Shown here one piece after another: positions 44,001 to 54,645 of a stretch of DNA of 64,000 bases (positions within the stretch are counted from its first letter, which is position 1; every line of letters begins with the position of its first letter). Source of the stretch: Bisporella sp. PMI_857 (taxonomy: Eukaryota > Ascomycota > Leotiomycetes > Helotiales > Helotiaceae). The translations under genes and the position numbers were made by a program. The notes under the pieces were generated by a model. That model made no database searches and was not told where the DNA came from. It worked only from the letters and a program-made list of their open reading frames with translations. The DNA lies in NCBI GenBank assembly GCA_021307315.1, contig JAJSPD010000028.1, positions 574,209 to 638,208 of the forward strand, written 5' to 3'.

Positions 44001-45321
44001 ATGGCACTTGGTAAGTATAATTCTAGAGAAGTTATTACTACTCAGTACCTGATGACTCCAAATTTGTAACAGATTTGGAGCGCCGATATTCTTCATCTGA
44101 AGTCAGTCTTAGTCAACAGAGTAACACTAGCATTTCTAGCCATGGTAGTTGGAAAAGCCTACTTCCCCCCTATAAGAAGGAGCATATACAACCAGATTCC
44201 AAGAAGAGCATTTTTAGTGAGTCCTGGTTTCGCGTCGTTATTTTTCTATTTGTTGCTGGTATAATTGCTACCTTGTTAGTACTTTATCCTATTATATCTT
44301 CTCTACGGCATTTCAAACTAACCATAATTGGGTTAGAATCTGGCTATCATTACTTTTCAGGCTATCTCGCCGTAACCATCCTAAAGCTCCATTTAACAGG
44401 GTGAGCTCTCTGGTCGACGATTGGCATGCGCCAGAAGACTCCGTCCGTTTGCTTTCGCAATGGAGCTCAGACTTTTCTCAAGGTATTACACCGATGCCAT
44501 GCCACTCGCATAATGACTACTGGCGTGCTGTCCCTCTTTTCGAAGCGTTATCAGCTGGCTGTACAAGTGTTGAAGCAGATATATATCTTCCAACGAAACC
44601 TGACAGTGAAGATCTGCTAGTAGGCCATACTGCAAAGTCACTCACACAAGACCGTACACTCCAAAGTTTATACATCGATCCCCTCTTTAAGATTCTTGAG
44701 AATCTGAATCATGATTCGGCTGTTCTGAATCATAGTACAAGTACCTGGAAAGGTGTCTTTCAATCGAGTCCAAACACAACGATGACTCTTTTCCTGGATT
44801 TTAAATCGAACGGTGTCGAACTCTGGCCATATGTAAACAAACAACTTGAGAGCCTTCGCTCCAAGAATTGGCTTACCCACTGGAATAGTTTGACTGGGAT
44901 AACTTGGGGCCCAATTATCGTTGTCGCGTCCGGAAATGCGCCTTTCAACCTCATAACTTCCAATATTACGTATCGCGATATTTTTTACGATGCCCCTCTG
45001 GATGACGTTACAAACCCAGTCTACAATAATTCGAACTCTTACTATACTAGTTGCTCGTTGTCCCGATCCCTTGGTAAACAATGGATGTGGAAATTCAGTT
45101 CAGCACAATTGAGTAAAATCGAGGCACAAATCAGCGCAGCAAGTAACAAAGGCCTTAAAGCCAGGTACTGGGACACTCCCGCCTGGCCATTGACCTTCAA
45201 GGAGTATGTCTTGGGGGTCCTTATAGAGAATGGGATTGGGATGGTGAATGTGGATGATTTTTCTTCAACTTTGTATTTCCCTTTAATGACTAGATTTGGT
45301 CAGAACCGGCTTATATGGTAG
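44001..45321 (+). CDS. AIM6: AIM6-like PLC-type phosphodiesterase, membrane anchored
   Basis: Three exons: 44001-44010 (MAL plus one base), 44073-44331 and 44400-45321, about 396 aa. Intron 1 (62 nt) has GTAAGT and AACAG ends. Intron 2 (44332-44399) has a weaker donor GTTAGA and acceptor AACAG; its exact borders are the least certain part. A single helix (VVIFLFVAGIIATLLVLYPII) follows a serine-rich N-terminus. The catalytic part starts PCHSHNDYWR (HSHNDY is the family hallmark), continues SAGCTSVEADIYL, LLVGHTAKSL and FLDFKSNG, and ends with KARYWDTPAWP and NVDDF. Family knowledge: fungal AIM6 proteins belong to the PLC-like phosphodiesterase superfamily and affect mitochondrial inheritance in yeast by genetics only. 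N-glycosylation sites suggest a luminal or extracellular catalytic domain. Confidence 0.82.
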
Positions 45322-47223
45322 ATTGGATTTGACAAATATCAGCCTAGAGGCACCGAAAGGGATACGCATTGTCTACTCACGCAACTTGGGAAGGCCTGGA
45401 GACTTAGATCGCCGACACCATAGGTGATAAAAGCCCAATTTTATAGTATGTGAAGCCCTTCTATCGTATACAATTTTATGTTTATTAATTCTAGACTTTG
45501 AACAACAATCATAAGTTCTCGGGTGGGATGTTGGTAAATCTGCCAGGTGGTTTAGTAGTGTGAAGAAGCTACGAGCACTAGTTGCCACTCTTTAGATTGG
45601 TCTGATTTATGAAGTCTCTGAATATATTTTTCATATAAACTTCCATTCTATACTAACATGGCTAATTTTTCATACCGCAAAGTAAGATTACATGCAAGTA
45701 AGTCCTGAGGCATGTGGTAATATCACCTTAGAGGGAACCTGCGCTACATCTACCTAACAGCTTCTGCCCGATTCTCAACATCTAGAATGCCTAACTCACA
45801 CTATTGGTTGGGAGATTTACTGAGATAGACCGGTTGTCCTTGTAGTTACTTGATTTTGACATTTGGGAATTTCCTGATTACCCTTTAGTCTTTTAATCCT
45901 CGCCCTAGATTGTTTAACTAAGCTTTATTATAATTCGATATGATCTATAACATTTCTGAGTGAATCAGTTATGGCCACCCTACCGTCGAGTCGTGAGATA
46001 GAGTATGGTCGTTACTTGCGGGTGCTGGTAGATGTTTTGGATCGACTTGAGACCATGCTCCATCGAATACAGGTTGCAAGATTAAAAGCAGCGCAAAGTT
46101 GTGAGGTGGTCTGAGAAAGAACCCACACCCGCTCGTTATATTCTACATAAAACTCACAGTAAGCCACACAGACTCTCTCACCCTCCTACCACGCATCCGA
46201 ACTCCTTTCTTGAATCCGATCTCGACACCTCCTTCCTCCCCACCACCGACCTTGCCCTCTTATCCTTCCACGCTCTAGCTATGTTTTAATGATGAACTTA
46301 CTCTGTACGATATAGTTGCATGCATATCTTGCCTTTGGATGATGTGGATCGCTCCGGGCCTGTCGTCGCTGCGGTTGGTATTTTGCTCGCTGTAGTCGGG
46401 ACTGAGCTTATGTTTGGTGGATGAGCATGTAAGTTAATAATTTAGTGATTTGCCGGAAGGGAGCTTGATGCGGTGAGGTTTGTTTGGGAAAGATGGGGGA
46501 GTTCTGTGTGGTTGATGGTTGAGATTCAACCGGTGAACGAGTTAGTATCGTAGTATTTAGTAATATCGAGTCTCGGCACATATGAGATCGACTTTTTGAT
46601 ACTACGCTAGTATTAGTATGGAAATCGGATCTTATATTATATTAGCAATAATACTAAATACTGTGCTAAAGTTAGTCAGTCAGCTGAAATGCGGCTTTAC
46701 AGTTAACACGTGCTTAAATTATTAAAGATTTTTGCTATTTGTTATTACTAACTTTTTTTTATTACAACACGTAAGGTGCTGGAGTAGTGTGGCACAAATC
46801 AACTCATTATACAGCACCAAGAATTGATATCTTTTTCGCTTGAGGCAGCTTTACGTACAACTACATACAACAAGTGCTCGTAGGTGATGTACATATTCAA
46901 TATATAGGAAAGAGGAACCAGACACCCCCCAGTTGTACTAAAACCCGATACCTCAGCAGAAGTAGTACTTTCATACACTCGGGGACCGAGAAAGACTTAG
47001 ACGGCCAAATCACGGGTAAAACAGCATGCTCATTGCCTCGGATGCAATAAAATTTGAACTGATGCCAGACTACCTGGGCAAAAAAGAACTATTGTAATAG
47101 TAGATTGTATTAGGGAGCAAATCTACTACAGAAGCCCGGGCATGTACTTGTACAGGTTGGCCAACTTATGAATGAAGCTTCCACAAGCTTAGCACCAACC
47201 CAGCCATAAGCTCGAAATATCCT
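45322..47223. other. 1.9-kb region with possible tiny coding segments
   Basis: No gene is firmly supported. At 45971-46114 a true ATG opens 47 codons of coding-like, helix-forming sequence (SREIEYGRYLRVLVDVLDRL). At 46319-46432 another ATG opens a short frame with a hydrophobic end (VVAAVGILLAVVGTELMFGG). They might be exons of one small membrane-anchored protein gene, but no splice pair joins them convincingly. The right part (46.5-47.0 kb) is TA-rich and holds one arm of a 35-nt inverted repeat (46771-46805). Confidence 0.4.
46771..46805 (+). repeat. 35-nt inverted repeat, left copy
   Basis: Begins GTAAGGTGCTGGAGTAGTGT and runs to CAAATCAACTC. The complementary sequence occurs at 54511-54547 with one transition, about 7.7 kb away in opposite orientation. 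Low-complexity T-rich DNA flanks both outer sides. It may be a terminal inverted repeat or two unrelated insertions of one short element. Confidence 0.65.
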
Positions 47224-47598
47224 TCACGGAGCCCACAGAATCTTCTTGTCATACAATGGAAGCGTATCAAAATCGCAATGAAGCATCAGTCTGCATACAA
47301 TCACAGCTTCCTTCTTGGCACGCTCTTCCCCAACACGAATTTCGCCCTTGTTCTGCTCCCATGTAATAGATGTGATCTTCGCACTACCCTCGTCACTTGG
47401 CTTTACAGCAAGTATGTATTGATCCTCCTCGGTCCAGCTTCGACTGATGTGAATAGATATAATGCCGTTCTTATCTGGATCCTTGGCAATAAATTCCCAT
47501 CTTTGATTCATATCTAAAGCCTCAAAACCGGCTTTGAGCTTTTCGAAATCTGCGTCGCTGATACTCAAATCCCACGGTGCTATTGCAGGGGCCTCCAT
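47224..47598 (-). CDS. Unknown 124-aa protein
   Basis: Single-exon frame of 124 codons from a good ATG (MEAPAIAPWDLSISDADFEK). It has balanced composition, and helix/strand-like alternation: FEKLKAGFEALDMNQRWEFIAKD, GIISIHISRSWTEEDQYILAV, ITSITWEQNKGEI and a C-terminal VIVCRLMLHCDFDTLPLYD. No signal peptide, membrane helix or catalytic motif is visible. It resembles small orphan proteins scattered in accessory fungal regions; I do not recognise a family. No frame damage is present although the flanks are repeat-rich. Confidence 0.65.
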   Translation of the reverse strand: MEAPAIAPWDLSISDADFEKLKAGFEALDMNQRWEFIAKDPDKNGIISIHISRSWTEEDQYILAVKPSDEGSAKITSITWEQNKGEIRVGEERAKKEAVIVCRLMLHCDFDTLPLYDKKILWAP

Positions 47599-48852
47599 GG
47601 TATGTGTGATTTGCTTTGGGAAATGTATTAGCTATGAGTATTCGAACGTGGATTGTGTTTTGGAGTTGGGTACCTAAATATGACTGGCTTGGATCTGGCT
47701 TGGTCTGAACGCTGTAAAACGGTTTTTGGGATTCTTTATTTTGTTGATGAGAGTAGTGAATGCAAGGAAAAAGAACATAACGCGACCACCTATATTCCGG
47801 TGCGCTTGCAATTGGCGCCTATTTCTATTTCTGGAGATCTATTTATAGGTGACTATTGGGGCAGGGAGGGACAAAACTACAGTAAAAACCCCTCATAAGA
47901 GGGAGAGTCAAGCAGGTGGAGTAACATTCAAGAGATTGCTATATAGCAGTGATAGCCAATTGAATAGGTTACTATCAGCTTGTCACAACTACGCTTTTGC
48001 GGGTGTAGTTCTAGTATTCGTTGATTCTTTCAAACTACGGCCTATTTCCAGGTAAATATATAAGTGATAAAGGACTCACAATTCCCACGATCCGGTGGAT
48101 CGCGGGAAGCTATGTACATGCATTCCAACAGTATCTCTAGAGTTTGGACGAAGACCAATTTTTAGGAATTCTATTTATAGGAGCTTCTAGGCATTTATAT
48201 TTTAGAAGGCAACTTGTATAGGACAAATAAACCAATAGTATTAAGTATTAGCTTCGAAACTAAAAGAATCGCAGTGGAGTTATGTGACTTAAAAGGCGGA
48301 AAGTACGATTTGGGCAAATGCAATTTGTTTGAAAAAATATATATATTCCGAGATAAAAGAAAACCTGTCACATACGACCGTAGATTAAGGAGAACTGGGT
48401 TCTCTACTTAGTTTAGAGCAGCCATGGTCTTGCAGATGGGGGAAAGTGATTGCTTTTTAAAGACTATATCTTGGGTTCTGAAGCGCCTTTTTAGGAATTA
48501 GTTAAGATTCAAGAAATTGCATCTTGCATCTTGAAATCCTCCTTTTAAAATCACACCCGGTTCAAGCTTGCACTAAGGTGGCGGTTTTGCCAGAGATCAC
48601 ACAACGGCCTAATCGCCAAACTGCATTTGACTTATTCGCTATTGATTTTCGCAATCGATATTTTGTCGTAACCAAAATGTCCTTCCAAAGTTGGTGACCT
48701 ATGGCCTAGTCTTTCTTAATCAAGCGAATCAAGCACAGTTACCACCTGATGCGCTCCCCTAATTTTTCATATCGCTTTTCTAGTATGGCATGATCACTTG
48801 AGATGGATATCATAATTAACCACGGACTCAAACCCCTGAGGGATGGCCACTG
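47599..48852. other. Intergenic region with a 5S-like repeat
   Basis: No gene. AT-rich sequence with short plus-strand frames of no character. The dispersed 5S-like repeat copy 3 occupies about 48369-48510. The PAN-module gene converges from the right. Confidence 0.45.
48369..48510 (+). repeat. 5S-rRNA-like dispersed repeat, copy 3
   Basis: Starts ACATACGACCGTAG (one transition from the 5S-like head), then AAGGAGAACTGGGTTCTCTA, and keeps the longest tail: CAGATGGGGGAAAGTGATTG, then ACTATATCTTGGGTTCTGAAG. Differences from copy 2 are mainly C/T and G/A, as expected after RIP. Confidence 0.62.
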
Positions 48853-50094
48853 TTAAGATTCTCGAATATGGACCCTGTTCAGCGTCGATTCCATTTCATA
48901 AAGTCTATTTGTGACGTCCATCTCGTACATTGTTGCATTCACTGTCGTATTGTCAAGTTCCGGTTTTAGCCATCCTTCCTGCGGACGGATATCATGTGCA
49001 TTCGGCGTTTCCTTTCGTCTTCTTCTTCTTCTTCTTCTCGCACGCCACCACCACCACCACCACCACCACAAAACTGTGACTATAGCAACAGCGCCAATGG
49101 CGGGGCCGGCGATCCAATTTTTGCTTCCTTTATGCTTCTGGTCGGATGTAGGGTTGGAGGCATCAGAGGGAGATTTAGTTGAGGTGTTTTGTCGCATAGC
49201 GAAAGTAAAGCCGCTCTGGCCTGGCTTTGAGCCTCCAATTGAAGACTTGAGGTAGCAGTTCTCGTAGCCATTAACCATAGTAGCGTCGAAGACTACGCCG
49301 AAGCATTTGTCATTAGGATAAGTTACGCAAGAATCGATGCATCTGTCAAGCGAATCGGCATGATGCCATATCATATTGGTGCCTACGCGGTCTTGCCCGC
49401 AAAAGAGATTAAAGGTCTCGTTATTGTTTGTTATGGTTGTCCCATTAGCGCTTAAATAACAATCGTCCGGAGCAACTTCAAGGAGCGCTTTTGCGGAGTG
49501 GGTACCCGCAGCAGGAGCTCGAGCGGAATCAAATGCCTTCGATGTCGCGATTTTGGGATAGCAATTCGTGTAGCCATGCTCCAGAATTGAATCCCATGCG
49601 ACGCCGGTACACAGCGGGTGCATAGTCGAGCAAAAGTTTAGGCATTGTTCAAGACTGCTCGTATGCACCCTGCAGTCTGGCGCCTCGTTTACACAATAGT
49701 CCAAGTTGGCCGCATTCTGGTTGCAATAGACAGTGAAAGCCAGTCCGTTCTGAGCAGTTTGGTTTTGTCCGCTGTTCATGCAATCGAATGGTAACGGCTG
49801 ATATTGAGTGCTATTCGCGATACCGAGGATCCATCCATCCCTAGAAACGGCGCCGGCAGCCGTGACATTGATGGTCTTGAAATAGCATTGGAGGTTGATA
49901 GAGTCGAATCCAACCGCTCCACAGGCAGTTCCAGCGTGTACGGAGCACAGGTTTAGGCAATCCTCGACAGTGTCCGCTCCAGCATGGTCAATGTCACCAA
50001 TATCCGTTTGGTCTTGGTTGCAGTAAAGTGAAAATTGTAGTCCTTTAAGGGTAGTATAGCTTGCTTCCGCGCAGCTATTAGCGGTTGATGTCAT
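48853..50094 (-). CDS. Membrane protein with three PAN-like modules and a poly-Trp/poly-Arg junction
   Basis: Single-exon frame of 413 aa. Three cysteine-rich modules (about residues 20-91, 103-195 and 211-300) share F-x-(L/V)-x-C-(N/G)-Q, (S/T)-(L/V)-x-x-C-(L/I)-(N/D)-x-C and a final (G)-Y-x-N-C-Y, the PAN/apple pattern of fungal adhesive proteins. Many N-glycosylation sites follow. A transmembrane helix (WIAGPAIGAVAIVTVL, 327-342) is extended by eight consecutive tryptophans (343-350) and then R-A-R8, encoded by CCA and TTC trinucleotide repeats on the plus strand. The cytosolic tail is ~55 aa. The extracellular modules require secretion but no signal peptide is present at this ATG; a TAG acceptor-like site lies upstream, so a first exon carrying the signal is probably missing from this model. 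Function is likely cell-surface binding, by inference. Confidence 0.75.
   Translation of the reverse strand: MTSTANSCAEASYTTLKGLQFSLYCNQDQTDIGDIDHAGADTVEDCLNLCSVHAGTACGAVGFDSINLQCYFKTINVTAAGAVSRDGWILGIANSTQYQPLPFDCMNSGQNQTAQNGLAFTVYCNQNAANLDYCVNEAPDCRVHTSSLEQCLNFCSTMHPLCTGVAWDSILEHGYTNCYPKIATSKAFDSARAPAAGTHSAKALLEVAPDDCYLSANGTTITNNNETFNLFCGQDRVGTNMIWHHADSLDRCIDSCVTYPNDKCFGVVFDATMVNGYENCYLKSSIGGSKPGQSGFTFAMRQNTSTKSPSDASNPTSDQKHKGSKNWIAGPAIGAVAIVTVLWWWWWWWWRARRRRRRRRKETPNAHDIRPQEGWLKPELDNTTVNATMYEMDVTNRLYEMESTLNRVHIRES
49018..49072. repeat. Coding microsatellites (TTC)n and (CCA)n
   Basis: Back-to-back trinucleotide tracts, about six TTC/TCT units then eight CCA units, inside the PAN-module gene. 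They encode the poly-Arg and poly-Trp runs at the membrane-cytosol boundary. Such tracts change length easily and in frame. Confidence 0.85.
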
Positions 50095-50839
50095 GTTGGC
50101 CGTTCAAGATCCTATAGGTATAACTTGGTAGGTCGTCGGAAAACAAAGTGATAACGGGATAGAGATAGCCTACTCTAGACGCTCAAGGAAGAAGTGGAAA
50201 GGGGCCAAGAATGTGCGGTCGATTTTAGACAACCATTTTGCCATGCTTTCCAAAGCGACTGTAGCTGATTCTTGTGACCAGTTGGGACAAATATTTTTGA
50301 ATGGTAATAAGAAAAACGGTATATAAATCAGTATATCTACTAGTTAAATATTTTTTTATCACCATTGCTAAGTTGTAAGCTATTTCAGATTCCTTTTGAA
50401 CATTTTGAATATCATATAAAACACGGAGCGTGGCTTTGCACATCGCAAGAGATGTGCCACCCGAATACATGGTCAAACACCAGAGGTGGTTACATTGTTA
50501 CATCTCAGTAAACTTGGCCTCTCGGCATAAAACGGTAAAACGGCCCAATACTTTAGCCGCTCGAACTGCACTGCTACCCTGGAAGTGATAAGCAGGCCGA
50601 CTTTTGGCTTGTGCAAACAGGGCTTCGAGCGATTCACAGTCTTTCGTGCTCAACAGATGGAGAAAGAACATTTTGACCGGTGGGGATTATACAGTACAGC
50701 AAGCACTTGATCAACCATATAGATTAGGCTGGTATGAGTAGAACCAAGGCTCGTGTGAGTTTAGACTGAGGGGAATTAGTGCAGAATTGACAGAGAGCCG
50801 CAGTCGCATAAACCCCAGCCAAACATTGTGTTTCCGAAT

Positions 50840-50943
50840 TACAGTCGAACCTGGTTATATCGGAACTCGTTATACCGGAAATCTCTATATATGGGAAGGT
50901 TGGTTTGGCACCCAGCGTTCCGATATAGCCAGGTTTGACTGTA
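50840..50943. mobile_element. 104-nt TA-flanked MITE of mariner/pogo type
   Basis: Left end TACAGTCGAACCTGGTTATA and right end (read inward from 50943) TACAGTCAAACCTGGCTATA match over about 27 nt with two transition differences. The element starts and ends with TA, the expected target of Tc1/mariner/pogo transposases. The interior is palindromic and has no coding capacity. Related to the 542-nt element at 54.9 kb. Confidence 0.8.
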
Positions 50944-50977
50944 AATCTTTATAAGATAGGAAAGTAAAGTCAATTAG

Positions 50978-51045
50978 TACATGCGACCATAGACTAAAGA
51001 GAATTGGCTGTTCCATAAATCTAAATAAACTATGATTATAAAGGC
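50978..51045 (+). repeat. 5S-rRNA-like dispersed repeat, copies 4 and 5 (truncated)
   Basis: At 50979 the head reads ACATGCGACCATAG followed by ACTAAAGAGAATTGGC. A second truncated head, CATAAATTGAGGAGAATTGG, begins at 51141, about 160 nt downstream in the same orientation. Both lose similarity after ~40-60 nt. Confidence 0.5.
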
Positions 51046-52769
51046 CAGGATCCAAGGTAAGTATGGTTAATTCTTGGAGTCGCTCTACATAAAATGGCAC
51101 TGGGCCGAATTAGTTAGGTGTGTAACAAAAAAGGATTGTCCATAAATTGAGGAGAATTGGCTAATTCTTTAATCTAGATGAGTAATTGCCTTAAATCAAT
51201 CTAATTTTAATTCATAGAACCAAAAACTCGAAATATAGAAACAAGGATCCGGTTTTCAAAATCCTTCATGTTGTGACCAGATTAATAAAGTTTAAAGCGC
51301 CGTGCCACACTCAAGAGCCGCACTAAAGAAACGCCGAGTACGCCTGGGCGGCTCGGCTGCAGTAGTCAAGCTTGCGTGTGGCGGTCTGATCTGGGATGCT
51401 TAATTGAACAGCAAATGTGATTTCCTTTATGAAAGCGCTGATTAGTTGTGGCAGTCGAAAATAGAAAGGTTTGCCTTCATTTAATAGTAATATACCCCAT
51501 TTTTATATGAGGCCCAGCCCCCAAGTATTCTTAAAGGTTTGATAAGGTGGCAAGCCCCCAAACTTCGCTGCTCTCAGAAAGTGTCAAGGGTTTGTACCCT
51601 ACCCCTCTTTTTTTTTAACCCAAAAAAGCACGATTACGGCGACACTGAACTTTTCTACCTTTTGTCACCCTCCCCCAAACCGTAGTCAGATCCCTACACG
51701 CTAGGGCCTGACTTTCAATAGTGAGCAAGCTTTCTAATGATATACATTCTCTTTGTTCGCCGGAGAAAGTAGCGATCTGGGCAGTGTCTAGAAGCGTTCA
51801 GTTTTCGCACAGCCTTGTGCGGGAACAATTAGATTTTGCTTAGCCTTATCAAATCGAGATCTGCAGCTACCTATTGCAGACACTGAATTGGCTGTTAACC
51901 CATGTATACGTATAAGTGCGGCACCTCTGTTCAAGCTAGCAGGCTCAATACTCCCTTTGACGGAAATGGGACCATGGCCGACTGCGCCATTCTAAATCCT
52001 ACTTGTGAAAGGTACAGCAGACTGTTGCTGCTTGTAATCTCCGCTCCCCACGTCGCACCGCATATCCGTCACTATTCAAAATGAGGCAGGGCAACGGGTT
52101 TCATAATACTTGTTGCTATTTTCGCTTCGCTTCTCCAAGAGCGTCAATGGCACTTCTCACTCGTTGACTCGGGACAGAGACAGGTTGAAATGCCTCTCAT
52201 AATCAATTTTTAACAGTAAGCCCAGGCATATAGTTATTAGTCTACCGACTTTTATACTAATTTTTCGGCCTTTTGATTAACATCTTATTCTAGTTTCTGT
52301 ACTCGGCAACTATTTCTACATCGATAGCGGCGAGATCTTTCATTTTGTTAATAAAAAGGCCACCAGTACAGAATTTCGTGCAAGTTAGTAGATTTTACTA
52401 AACCATAATTGTAACCGAAACTTACCGATTTTACCTCCTTGGACCAGAGGTGGACAAATTCAACTGTGAACTTTAAGGGCATCTCAAGGTCTGCTCCGAA
52501 TGCCAAAACGATCTGTGCCTGAGAAGGCGACGATTAATACGGAGACACAACTAGGCCTAACAGTTTAAAGCCATAGGCCTTCACCGCAGATAATGAAAGT
52601 GGCGGCTTGTTGGGGGCTCGCTCCCCAAACAACCCAGATGTTTTTACGACTATATATTGAGGGGGAGGGGACATCAACGACCTGCACATGTCACCGTGAC
52701 CGTCTCCCTACCTGTTCTCCTGACATATAATTTGAAGCCCACGACCTGGGCGAATCTTTCCCGCCACTT

Positions 52770-53880
52770 TCCCTTATGCAATATATAGGGTTGGCCTGGC
52801 CGAATGTTTTCCATATGGGCGAAACAGTCCCGTCATTTTTCTGGGCGAATACAGCCTTCTTTAGATAGGGACATCACTTCACCAACCCAGTTCGACAACC
52901 TAACCTTCTACGACCCAGTTGCTGACAAGTGGTTCTCACAATTGGCGAGCGGCGAAATACCGGACCAGCGAGTAGGTGCCTGTTCTGTTGAAGTAGCTGG
53001 ACCAATAGAATACTTGAAATGTAAGCGTTTTAACTCTTACTTTTTTTCTAGGTTTTCCCCTTATTGCTATTTACACACTAAGCTCTCCGTGCCTAGATTT
53101 ATTTATAGCAAATAGAGCAACACAGCTAGCTCTAACATTCTCGGCGACATATAAGTGCTGTCCGTGTCAGGTTTTTAATAGCTCCACACCTCGGTGCAAG
53201 GAACTCTTCGATAGCAGTATTCCTGCGTTATAGAGGCAAGCGATAGAGGCGGCGTGTCTCTTTACTCTAGTGGCTGTGATACGAATGAACCTCCTATGAG
53301 CTCATGGACCTAGAGACTTAGCATTCTGGATCTGTCTTCTTTAAGCTGGAATAGTCATTAAGATCCACAAGCTTCAGTTTACTGGCCGCCCGACGCGGTG
53401 AAAATTTGATACGGCAATAAGTACTAACGGTTGTTCGGTGGCCTAGAATCTGTAAACTGTGGAAGTAAAGAAGTAAAGCCCATAATCGTCAATGTCAAAT
53501 ATCCAGTGCCAACAATCATAAGTGCAGATGTGACATCTGCTGACCAAGCAGTAGGATCCGCGCCATCAACCTCATCTAAGCCAACCCCAAACAAACACGA
53601 ATCACCGACTAAAGCCATAATTGGCGGTGCAGTATGGTATTATCGCAAGCAAAAACAGTTGCACTCTCGTAATCTCTCGTCCCACAATCACAGCCTCCAA
53701 TATGAGTGGTTAGGGCCAAAGGCAGAACTCGAATCTGACACCGCTCGTCAGCATAATATCTATCTTTCACAAGAACCCACCGGGGGAACCCATCCGGCTC
53801 GCGAGCTCCCTCAGAAAGAATTTCCGCAAGAGCTGCCTCATCATCTATTCTTACCTACAACAAGGTAGCTTCGCCGGAGC
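52770..53880 (+). pseudogene. Kelch-repeat membrane protein relic
   Basis: Fragment 1 (from about 52880) reads TQFDNLTFYDPVADKWFSQL and SGEIPDQRVGACSVEVAG, a kelch blade of the fungal kelch/TM family. Fragment 2 near 53310 reads LSILDLSSLSWNSH in another frame. Fragment 3 (53431-53868) reads FGGLESVNC, a Ser/Thr/Pro stalk, IIGGAVWYYRKQKQ and a cytosolic tail; most of the membrane helix is missing. Stops and frame changes separate the fragments, and N-terminal blades are absent, so the gene is dead. Intact relatives have six or more kelch blades followed by a helix and tail. Confidence 0.65.
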
Positions 53881-54645
53881 TGAAGATAGTCTCATCTGTC
53901 TCTGGATTACACTAGTATTTGCTGGATGCAATATACAATGTGACAGAATACAGACGAAGATTCGAACAAGCAGCACGCCGTATCTTCAGGTGGTTATAAG
54001 TCCAGTTTGTGTAGCCCATCCCGATCAAACACCAAATATGTGTGTTTTTGGATTTGATTTGCACCTCCATAATGAATCCTCTAAGTCTGTGCCCGATCTT
54101 CGATGGGAGTTGTGGTCACTATGCTATTTATTCGAAGAGAACGAGGTCCTTGGCTTTAGTAATGACTTACCATTGGCTTCAAAGGAGTTTTTAAAGCCTA
54201 CGGTGCACGAAAATGACCGGGGCGAAGGGTTCATCCACTGAAATTGTGACGATTCCCCTGAAGCTATCAACTAGAATCCATGTTCTGTCGCTCAAGATGA
54301 GTCTAAGCAAAAAGGGAATCAGGAATGTTTTGAACTAATTGCTTGTGTCACAAACATCAGAAAGTTAAAAATCAGAAAAGAAAAAGATCTCAAGATGACG
54401 CATAATAGGTCTAAGTATATAGATTAATATATCTAAATTTGAGAAACATGAATTTCAAGCATTTTACTTTGAAATATATTTGAAACTGTTAGAGATTAGT
54501 TTTTGTATAATTGGAGTTGATTTGTGCCACACTACCCCAGCACCTTACATTATGTCTACTTTTTTATATCTATTCTCTGTTCCGTCTAGAAAGATAACTC
54601 AACTCAAACCAATGCTTAATATGCTTAACTAAAATGAGCTAAAGC
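53881..54645. other. Downstream of kelch relic, remnants only
   Basis: A coding-like fragment (NVTEYRRRFEQAARRIFRW near 53940-54000) and an 83-codon frame at 53990-54241 are visible but no family is recognised. They may belong to the same dead locus as the kelch relic. The right copy of the 35-nt inverted repeat is at 54511-54547. Confidence 0.35.
54511..54547 (-). repeat. 35-nt inverted repeat, right copy
   Basis: Plus strand reads GAGTTGATTTGTGCCACACT then ACCCCAGCACCTTAC, the reverse complement of 46771-46805 except for one C/T difference. See the left copy for interpretation. Confidence 0.65.

Larger units (their letters stand above)
50095..52769. other. 2.7-kb repeat-rich region without genes
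   Basis: No coding gene is supported. It contains a 104-nt mariner/pogo-like inverted-repeat element (50840-50943), then two heads of the 5S-like repeat (50978 and 51139), and stretches of ordinary DNA with short random frames (51902-52084). Confidence 0.5.
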
